Position numbers and translations under genes: made by a program. The notes beneath the pieces are model-generated. The model was not told the origin of the DNA, made no database searches, and saw only the letters and a program-made list of their open reading frames with translations. A stretch of DNA of 6,190 nucleotides, from NCBI GenBank assembly GCA_031276105.1, contig JAISNS010000033.1:1-6190 (forward strand). The letters are read 5' to 3'. This document shows positions 1-4,314 of this stretch, one piece after another; position 1 is the stretch's first letter; each line of letters starts with the position of its first letter. The DNA comes from Dysgonamonadaceae bacterium (GTDB lineage Bacteria > Bacteroidota > Bacteroidia > Bacteroidales > Azobacteroidaceae).

Positions 1-253
1 GGATGATCTGCGTAAAGACCTCCTCGCCTACCCAACCCAGCCCTAACGATGCCAGCGTTACGCCCAACTGTGTGGCAGCCAGATAAGCATCCAGATTGCT
101 AATGACGCTTTTGGCGGTCGCAATAACTGCCGCACTCGCATTTTTCTTTACTTCGATTTGCGAAGACCGGACTTTGACTATCGCAAACTCGGCGGCAACA
201 AAAAAACCGTTCAGAAAAACAAGAAATATCGTGAAAATAAAATCTAATACCAT
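1..253 (-). CDS. CorC/HlyC (CNNM/DUF21) family membrane protein, N-terminal part
   Basis: The gene runs leftward off the window edge; only the first 84 residues are present. The protein begins MVLDFIFTIFLVFLNGFFVA, a hydrophobic first membrane segment (residues 3-21). Residues 15-29 (NGFFVAAEFAIVKVR) and 58-77 (LAATQLGVTLASLGLGWVGE) are hallmark stretches of the CNNM transmembrane domain. In full-length family members this domain is followed by a CBS pair and a CorC_HlyC domain, which lie outside the window. The family is usually annotated 'hemolysin family protein' and is linked to magnesium/cobalt or other divalent-cation export at the inner membrane; the hemolysin name is historical. The ATG at 253 begins right at the conserved membrane segment. 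No Shine-Dalgarno sequence precedes it; a heptanucleotide repeat sits there instead. A good promoter lies at 394-424, giving a leader of roughly 130 nt. The paralogue GldE is a less likely identity but cannot be excluded from the N-terminus alone. Confidence 0.9.
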   Translation of the reverse strand, partial: MVLDFIFTIFLVFLNGFFVAAEFAIVKVRSSQIEVKKNASAAVIATAKSVISNLDAYLAATQLGVTLASLGLGWVGEEVFTQII

Positions 254-255
254 AG

Positions 256-288
256 TGTTATGTGTAATGTTTTGTGTTATGCGTTATG
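256..288 (-). repeat. Degenerate heptanucleotide repeat in leader of CNNM gene
   Basis: Read on the minus strand, the 33 bases ending 2 nt before the CNNM start codon break into CATAACG, CATAACA, CAAAA, CATTACA, CATAACA. That is five units of a CATAACA-like heptamer, one of them shortened by two bases. The units have diverged from each other. They occupy the place where a ribosome binding site would be expected. The repeat is directly visible; any function is unknown. Confidence 0.6.
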
Positions 289-291
289 TGA

Positions 292-319
292 AAATGGAAA
301 ATAAGTTGTTTTTCCATTT
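292..319 (-). other. 10-bp stem-loop in leader of CNNM gene
   Basis: The arms AAATGGAAAA (292-301) and TTTTCCATTT (310-319) are perfect reverse complements around an 8-nt loop. The stem is A/T-rich. No run of U follows it on either strand, so it is not a convincing intrinsic terminator. It lies between the promoter at 394-424 and the start codon at 253, so it would fold in the 5' untranslated RNA. Confidence 0.5.
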
Positions 320-327
320 GTAAGGCT

Positions 328-339
328 TCCCGTACGGGA
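328..339. promoter_or_regulatory. Perfect 12-bp palindrome TCCCGTACGGGA
   Basis: This G/C-rich perfect palindrome stands out from its A/T-rich surroundings. It lies about 50 nt downstream of the presumed transcription start of the CNNM gene. Its symmetry would suit a site for a dimeric DNA-binding protein, or it could form a short hairpin in RNA. Only one copy is seen in this window, so its role is inference. Confidence 0.35.
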
Positions 340-379
340 TAATGAGTTACATTTTTTTGTTATTATTATCATTTTATGT

Positions 380-490
380 TCAAAAATCAGGCGCAAAGGT
401 AAATGAAAGTTTCCGAACTGCAAATAAAATATTTGTTTTACGACCTGCATTAATTCCCCGCAATAATGCTATATATTTAATTTTATCCAT
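380..490 (-). pseudogene. DUF1697 family gene remnant, 5' end only
   Basis: A 36-codon reading frame starts with ATG at 490, about 9 nt after an AAAGGA Shine-Dalgarno-like sequence, and ends at a TGA (380-382). Residues 5-16 read KYIALLRGINAG, which matches the characteristic N-terminus of DUF1697 proteins (YIALLRGINVGG, usually followed by K.KI.MA.L). Similarity fades after about residue 22, although the stretch ILFAVRKL may be a decayed version of the family's I-M-A-L-R segment. Family members are about 170-180 residues, so more than three quarters is missing and nothing resembling the remainder is seen in this window. The remnant lies 72 nt after the stop of the 442-residue gene, on the same strand. 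The identification is from memory of the family motif. Confidence 0.68.
394..424 (-). promoter_or_regulatory. Bacteroidota-type promoter for the CNNM gene
   Basis: On the minus strand a -33 element TTTG (421-424) is followed, after exactly 19 nt, by the -7 element TACCTTTG (394-401). This fits the known Bacteroidota consensus TTTG-N19-TAnnTTTG. Transcription would start near 385-390 and run leftward into the CNNM gene through a leader of about 130 nt. The promoter overlaps the 3' portion of the DUF1697 remnant, so it either arose within or was brought next to that remnant. Confidence 0.65.
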
Positions 491-562
491 AAAGAATTTC
501 CTTTCAAACATTTTGACATTCTTTCGTTCGCTTCGTCCGTGCAGGCTTTTTCTACGTATTGT

Positions 563-1891
563 TTATCGTTCATCATCCAAGGCGTTCACACTCGCATCGT
601 CGATATCCTCCGGTTCGTTACTCCAGTCAGCCATTTGTTCTTCATATTTTTGGAAGAAATTTTTTACGAAAAGCGTTTTCTTTTCGCTGAAAGGTTCTTG
701 TTTCGATCGAAAACTGTTATATACGGTATGGATATAATCGAGATGCAATTCGTCGTACAAGACTTGTTTTAGTAATGGAATCTGTTCGATATCGACTTCG
801 TAAAAGAAGCTCAATTTATCCATTCCCAAATACTCCATATCTGCGTTAGAGAGGCGCAAGCGCTTATGGAGAATGTGTCCTTCGGGAACGCTTTGGCTAA
901 GCAACGGCAGGAGTGTGAGCACAATAAGATTGTTGCCGTCAACTGTAAAAGCGAAATATCCTATTATCTTTACGTCGTCGTCGGCAGGCATGACACAAGC
1001 AATCAGTTGCCGTCCATTAGGCGCTTGCACGACTCGTTGCACCATCATGAGTGAAATGACAAAAAACTCGTTCCGCATGGTGGGATACACCGTGTTGATA
1101 CGCTCTTTGAAACGGTGAATGGCGTGCGACTGTATATAGATATCCAATCCTTGCTTGCTTTTTGCACTTGGAAATATTTTGCTCACTGCAATTTTCGCAC
1201 CCATGTAGGGTTCATACATGTGCTCGCCCATGGCGACCCGATAAGCCGTTCGTTCGAGATTGTGATACTTGAAGCGTATGGATTGACATTCATACGTTGT
1301 GATATGTATCACCAATTGGAGACCTGTTTTGGTTGCCATGGAATGCTGTCCGCCCAATTTTTGTCCATAGATGCGAAAATTAGGTTGCGAAAGGAGCAAC
1401 AATGTCATTTTGATTTGCCCCTCTATCCAGTCCAGTATCTTGCCGAAGAGTTCTTCTCTGAAATAATTTTGCAGCCGGTCAACTATTTTTCGCAGTGACG
1501 GTGGCAAAGCATCCATAAATTCCTCTATGGAAAAAACCGCAAACATCGGCTGTCCGATGCTGATAATATCCATCCATGTTACCTTGTATTCTTCGTTGAA
1601 ATACAAGCGTTTCATAAATATCATCAGTTCTTCTTGTATGTAGCGGAGATATTGTTTCGGCACCCGGTGTCCCGGCAAGGCCTCGATACGCGGAAGCGAC
1701 ATGGTAACACGAAACATATTCTGTTTCTGACGTTTAGTGAACTGATCAAACACCGATTCGTCTTCTCCTACTGCCTGTAATATGCGCCGAGCTACGGCGT
1801 AGCATGACTTTAGATAAGTCGTAGAATGTTTGGTGGTTGGCGTTTTTCGCAGATGCGCCGATTGGATTTTCTTTTTTTTCTTTTTTGCCAC
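563..1891 (-). CDS. Uncharacterised 442-residue protein
   Basis: I do not recognise the family with confidence. The start is a GTG at 1889-1891; an in-frame TAA lies a few codons upstream and no in-frame ATG exists there. The N-terminus is very basic (AKKKKKK, residues 2-8), encoded by A6, A8 and A4 runs separated by single G bases. No signal peptide or clear membrane segment is apparent, so a cytoplasmic protein that may bind nucleic acid is a reasonable inference. Residues 130-160 look helical and charged. Residues 256-265 read HAIHRFKERI, followed by alternating hydrophobic stretches of beta-strand type up to about residue 340. This His-x2-His-Arg-x2-Glu-Arg pattern recalls the HxxxRxxER motif of DUF4258/BrnT-like folds, but the link is only suggestive. 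The C-terminus is acidic (EPEDIDDASVNALDDER). Remnants of two other genes lie on either side, and transcription probably comes from the -7 box at 2003-2010. Confidence 0.8.
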   Translation of the reverse strand: MAKKKKKKIQSAHLRKTPTTKHSTTYLKSCYAVARRILQAVGEDESVFDQFTKRQKQNMFRVTMSLPRIEALPGHRVPKQYLRYIQEELMIFMKRLYFNEEYKVTWMDIISIGQPMFAVFSIEEFMDALPPSLRKIVDRLQNYFREELFGKILDWIEGQIKMTLLLLSQPNFRIYGQKLGGQHSMATKTGLQLVIHITTYECQSIRFKYHNLERTAYRVAMGEHMYEPYMGAKIAVSKIFPSAKSKQGLDIYIQSHAIHRFKERINTVYPTMRNEFFVISLMMVQRVVQAPNGRQLIACVMPADDDVKIIGYFAFTVDGNNLIVLTLLPLLSQSVPEGHILHKRLRLSNADMEYLGMDKLSFFYEVDIEQIPLLKQVLYDELHLDYIHTVYNSFRSKQEPFSEKKTLFVKNFFQKYEEQMADWSNEPEDIDDASVNALDDER

Positions 1892-1903
1892 TGCTATCTG
1901 ATT

Positions 1904-1975
1904 TTACTTACATAACTTTTCAAACTGCCCGTTTGCGGCAGTCGTTAAATCTGTTTTTGTTGTTGCTCGCGCCAT
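1904..1975 (-). pseudogene. ClbS/DfsB (DUF1706) family gene remnant, 5' end only
   Basis: A 23-codon frame starts with ATG at 1975 and ends at TAA (1904-1906). Its sequence MARATTKTDLTTAANGQFEK closely matches the N-terminus of Bacteroidota ClbS/DfsB four-helix-bundle proteins, which typically read MARATTK.(D/E)L..AA..QF.KLWKLID. Here the frame breaks immediately after EKL, giving Cys-Lys-stop. Full-length members are about 150-180 residues, so nearly the whole gene is gone. The ATG sits 28 nt after the end of the -7 box at 2003-2010, a spacing similar to the tetR promoter, so this looks like a gene head still behind its own promoter. The next gene's GTG starts 13 nt after the stop. The family name is recalled from the motif, not searched. 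Confidence 0.72.
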
Positions 1976-2002
1976 TTTTATCGAACATTAAAATTACTGC
2001 CG

Positions 2003-2010
2003 CAAAGATA
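2003..2010 (-). promoter_or_regulatory. Bacteroidota -7 promoter element (TATCTTTG)
   Basis: On the minus strand TATCTTTG fits the -7 consensus TAnnTTTG. At the expected 19-nt distance upstream (2030-2033) there is only TGAC, so the -33 element is weak. Transcription would start near 1997, about 20 nt before the ClbS/DfsB remnant, and continue into the 442-residue gene. The likely origin is the promoter of the lost ClbS/DfsB gene. Confidence 0.5.
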
Positions 2011-2048
2011 CACTTTTTTGGGAGTAGCAGTCATTTTTTTTGACATTC

Positions 2049-2180
2049 TCATCGTAATATTTTCCGGTTTTTCACTTCCTGCAACACGCTCATTTGTTGA
2101 ATAGCAATTTGATTCGGTTTTATCAGTCGTTCGCGTTGCGGAAAATTTTCGTTGATGAGTACGGTGTTGATGTTTTCCAT
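2049..2180 (-). CDS. Possible small 43-residue protein, unknown
   Basis: An ATG at 2180 opens a 43-codon frame that ends at TGA (2049-2051); an in-frame TAA lies five codons upstream of the ATG. The product is hydrophilic, rich in Asn, Gln, Glu and Arg (for example QRERLIKPNQIAIQQM), without membrane segment or signal peptide. I recognise no family. Codon use is plausible for a real protein, but no -7 element TAnnTTTG is found upstream on this strand and no Shine-Dalgarno sequence is visible. It is divergent from tetR. Since two other gene fragments lie nearby, it may be a further remnant rather than a functional gene. Confidence 0.33.
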   Translation of the reverse strand: MENINTVLINENFPQRERLIKPNQIAIQQMSVLQEVKNRKILR

Positions 2181-2217
2181 ACTTGAATCTGCGGATTAAA
2201 TTCTTTTTTTATTTTCC

Positions 2218-2248
2218 TTTGCCGGAATTAGTTTTTATCTTAATTTTG
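2218..2248 (+). promoter_or_regulatory. Bacteroidota-type promoter for tetR-fabG-pseudouridine synthase operon
   Basis: TTTG at 2218-2221 is followed after exactly 19 nt by TAATTTTG at 2241-2248, matching both elements of the TTTG-N19-TAnnTTTG consensus. Transcription would start near 2254, leaving a leader of only about 20 nt before the ATG at 2276. This placement rules out the in-frame TTG at 2183 as a start for the regulator, since it lies upstream of the promoter. Confidence 0.75.
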
Positions 2249-2271
2249 TGCATTCATTTAATTTATGTGCA
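2240..2271 (+). promoter_or_regulatory. Direct repeat over the -7 box and start site; candidate operator
   Basis: TTAATTTTGTGCA (2240-2252) recurs as TTAATTTATGTGCA (2258-2271), 18 nt further on at the left edge and 19 nt at the right. The first copy covers the -7 element and the second covers the presumed leader. A protein bound here would block transcription. TetR-family regulators often bind near their own promoter but usually at inverted repeats, so the assignment to the neighbouring regulator is inference. Confidence 0.35.
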
Positions 2272-2275
2272 GGTT

Positions 2276-2887
2276 ATGTCGGGAAGTATAGCAAAAACAA
2301 AGGATAAACTCGTGGACGTCGCTCGTCAACTGTTCGCAAAGATCGGAGTGGAAGATACGACGATGAACGATATTGCGGTGGCCTCCCAAAAAGGCCGTCG
2401 TACCCTGTACATGTACTTTAAAAGTAAAGAAGAAATTTATCGTGCCGTCGTACAGTCCGAACTGAAAATACTCAACAAATCGCTGGAAACAGTGGTCAAT
2501 AAAAATATTCCGGCCGACGAAAAATTGGAAGAATTTATTTACATCCGCTTGGAATCGATCAAAGACGCCGTTTTGCGTAATGGAACGTTGCGAGCCAAAT
2601 TTTTCCGCGACATCTGGCGCGTGGAAAATGTACGGAAAAACTTCGACCTGAAAGAAATCGCCTGCATCCGATCTATTCTCAATGAAGGAATCGCTACCGG
2701 CTTATTCGAAATCGAAAATCCGGAATCAATCGCCGTCGTGCTTCATCACGCATTCAAAGGATTGGAAGTTCCTTACATAAGAGGAATTATGAAAAGATTT
2801 GTCTCTAACGACCGGCAAAGAAGCAACGATGTTGTGAACTTATTATTCAATGGTATTAAGAAAAATAAAAACATTTTATCAACATGA
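2276..2887 (+). CDS. TetR/AcrR-family transcriptional regulator
   Basis: The 203-residue product has the TetR layout: an N-terminal helix-turn-helix domain (about residues 8-55) and a variable helical ligand-binding domain. Residues 28-53 carry the family's typical pattern, with T28-T29-M-N-D-I for the second helix and GRRTLYMYFKSKEEIY (40-55) for the recognition helix and following segment. The ATG at 2276 is chosen because the promoter at 2218-2248 lies just upstream and because the TetR domain begins shortly after it. The frame stays open back to a TTG at 2183, but that would add 31 residues of hydrophobic sequence atypical of the family. The gene overlaps fabG by ATGA (2884-2887), which implies translational coupling. 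A role in adjusting fatty-acid synthesis, with an acyl-type ligand, is inferred from this coupling; the ligand is not evident from sequence. Confidence 0.9.
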   Translation: MSGSIAKTKDKLVDVARQLFAKIGVEDTTMNDIAVASQKGRRTLYMYFKSKEEIYRAVVQSELKILNKSLETVVNKNIPADEKLEEFIYIRLESIKDAVLRNGTLRAKFFRDIWRVENVRKNFDLKEIACIRSILNEGIATGLFEIENPESIAVVLHHAFKGLEVPYIRGIMKRFVSNDRQRSNDVVNLLFNGIKKNKNILST

Positions 2888-3630
2888 AATTATTAGAAGG
2901 AAAAGTAGCAGTGATAACAGGCGCTGCACGGGGTATTGGGAAATCGGTTGCCGTTCGCTTTGCGAAAGAAGGCTGTGCAATTGCTTTTACCGATTTGGCA
3001 ATAGACGAAAATGCCCGGGCAACCGAAGCGGAAATTGCAACATTCGGAGTGAAAGTAAAAGGATATGCCTCAAATGCAGCCCATTTTGAAGAAACGCATA
3101 CGGTTGTCAATGAAATTGTCAACGATTTCGGGCGAGTAGATATTCTGGTCAATAACGCCGGCATCACTCGCGACGGTTTGATGATGCGCATGTCGGAACA
3201 ACAATGGGATTTGGTGATCAACATCAACCTCAAATCGGCATTCAATTTCATCCACGCTTTAACGCCGGTGATGATGAAACAAAAAACGGGAAGCATTATT
3301 AACATGAGTTCGGTAGTCGGCGTTCACGGCAATGCAGGCCAAGCCAACTATTCGGCCTCTAAAGCGGGAATGATAGGCTTGGCCAAATCGGTTGCCCGCG
3401 AATTAGGCTCGCGCGGCATTCGCGCTAACGCAATTGCCCCCGGATTCATCGCCACGGAAATGACCCACCAATTGTCTGAAGAAGTCAAAGCCGAATGGGC
3501 GAAACAAATCCCTCTGCGCCGGGCTGGTACGCCGGACGACGTCGCCGACGTCGCCCTTTTCCTCGCGTCCGATCTTTCGTCCTATATCACGGGACAGGTA
3601 ATCCAAGTTGACGGCGGAATGAACACCTGA
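2884..3630 (+). CDS. fabG: 3-oxoacyl-[acyl-carrier-protein] reductase
   Basis: This 248-residue short-chain dehydrogenase/reductase has the length and motifs of FabG, which uses NADPH to reduce 3-oxoacyl-ACP to 3-hydroxyacyl-ACP in the cytoplasmic fatty-acid elongation cycle. Visible elements are the cofactor-binding TGAARGIG (residues 12-19), NNAG (90-93), the catalytic set Asn115, Ser143, Tyr156 and Lys160 (YSASK 156-160), the NAIAPGFIATEM segment (182-193) and the C-terminal GQVIQVDGG (237-245). All catalytic residues are intact. The start ATG overlaps the tetR stop, and the next gene begins 7 nt after the stop, so the three genes probably form one transcript. SDR enzymes vary in substrate, but the whole-length match to FabG, including the TRDGLMMRM loop (95-103), makes this assignment strong. 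Confidence 0.93.
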   Translation: MKLLEGKVAVITGAARGIGKSVAVRFAKEGCAIAFTDLAIDENARATEAEIATFGVKVKGYASNAAHFEETHTVVNEIVNDFGRVDILVNNAGITRDGLMMRMSEQQWDLVININLKSAFNFIHALTPVMMKQKTGSIINMSSVVGVHGNAGQANYSASKAGMIGLAKSVARELGSRGIRANAIAPGFIATEMTHQLSEEVKAEWAKQIPLRRAGTPDDVADVALFLASDLSSYITGQVIQVDGGMNT

Positions 3631-3637
3631 TGTCATT

Positions 3638-4312
3638 ATGCAGGTTATTTACGAAGATAATCATATTATTGCGGTGAACAAGGCTTGTTCGGAAATTGTT
3701 CAAGGCGACGAAACCGGCGACATTCCGCTTTCGGAAACCGTAAAACAATGGTTGAAAGAGAAATACAACAAACCGGGTAATGTATTTATCGGCGTAACGC
3801 ACCGTTTGGACCGTCCCGTTTCGGGACTGGTCCTTTTTGCAAAAACCGGTAAAGCGCTGTCGCGTCTGAACGAAATGTTCCGCGACGGGAAAATCAGGAA
3901 AACATATTGGGCAATCGTTAAAAATCCGCCCGAAAAACATGAAGACAATTTGACGCATTATTTGCTTCGCAACGAGAAACAAAATAAATCGTACGCTTAC
4001 GATTCCGAAAAACCCGGCTCGAAAAAAGCTCTCCTCGCTTATCGCATGATTGCCCGTTCCGACCGTTATTCTCTCTTGGAAATTGACTTGAAAACCGGAC
4101 GGCACCACCAAATCCGCTGTCAACTGGCACATATCGGCTGTCCCGTCAAAGGCGATCTGAAATACGGTTTCGACCGATCGAATCCGGATGGAGGAATCTG
4201 TTTACATGCACGAAAAATCAGCTTCATCCATCCGGTATCGCAGGTAATGCTGGAATTAATGGCGCCGGTTCCGGACGACAAATTATGGCAAACCTTTGAA
4301 AAAATGTCTTGA
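3638..4312 (+). CDS. RluA-family RNA pseudouridine synthase, short form without S4 domain
   Basis: The 224-residue protein is the bare catalytic domain of the RluA family, which converts uridine to pseudouridine in rRNA or tRNA. It starts directly with VIYEDNHIIAVNK (residues 3-15), and the active-site motif HRLDRPVSG (55-63) supplies the catalytic Asp58. GRHHQIR (154-160) corresponds to the family's GRTHQIR segment, with His in place of the usual Thr. There is no N-terminal S4 RNA-binding domain, unlike RluC or RluD. The usual NKPAG loop is replaced by NKACSEIVQGD, a form I associate with Bacteroidota members. The target uridine cannot be read from the sequence. The gene follows fabG by 7 nt and its stop lies 2 nt from the stop of the convergent LRR gene. 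Confidence 0.9.
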   Translation: MQVIYEDNHIIAVNKACSEIVQGDETGDIPLSETVKQWLKEKYNKPGNVFIGVTHRLDRPVSGLVLFAKTGKALSRLNEMFRDGKIRKTYWAIVKNPPEKHEDNLTHYLLRNEKQNKSYAYDSEKPGSKKALLAYRMIARSDRYSLLEIDLKTGRHHQIRCQLAHIGCPVKGDLKYGFDRSNPDGGICLHARKISFIHPVSQVMLELMAPVPDDKLWQTFEKMS

Positions 4313-4314
4313 TT

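Noticed and set aside
96..323. Plus-strand 75-codon frame opposite the CNNM gene
   Set aside because: The opposite strand encodes a clear CNNM domain across most of this span.
342..1498. Plus-strand open frames opposite the 442-residue gene and its downstream region
   Set aside because: They overlap the minus-strand gene or the DUF1697 remnant, and show no recognisable domain or promoter; treated as shadows.
1908..1913. Start-stop pair ATGTAA on the minus strand just before the unknown gene
   Set aside because: It is part of the ClbS/DfsB remnant sequence in another frame and most likely chance.
2183..2275. N-terminal extension of the TetR regulator from a TTG at 2183
   Set aside because: It lies upstream of the promoter at 2218-2248 and would add hydrophobic sequence not found in TetR proteins; ATG at 2276 fits better.
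2856..3305. Minus-strand 149-codon frame opposite the tetR/fabG junction
   Set aside because: It lies antisense to fabG, whose catalytic motifs are intact, and has no family resemblance.
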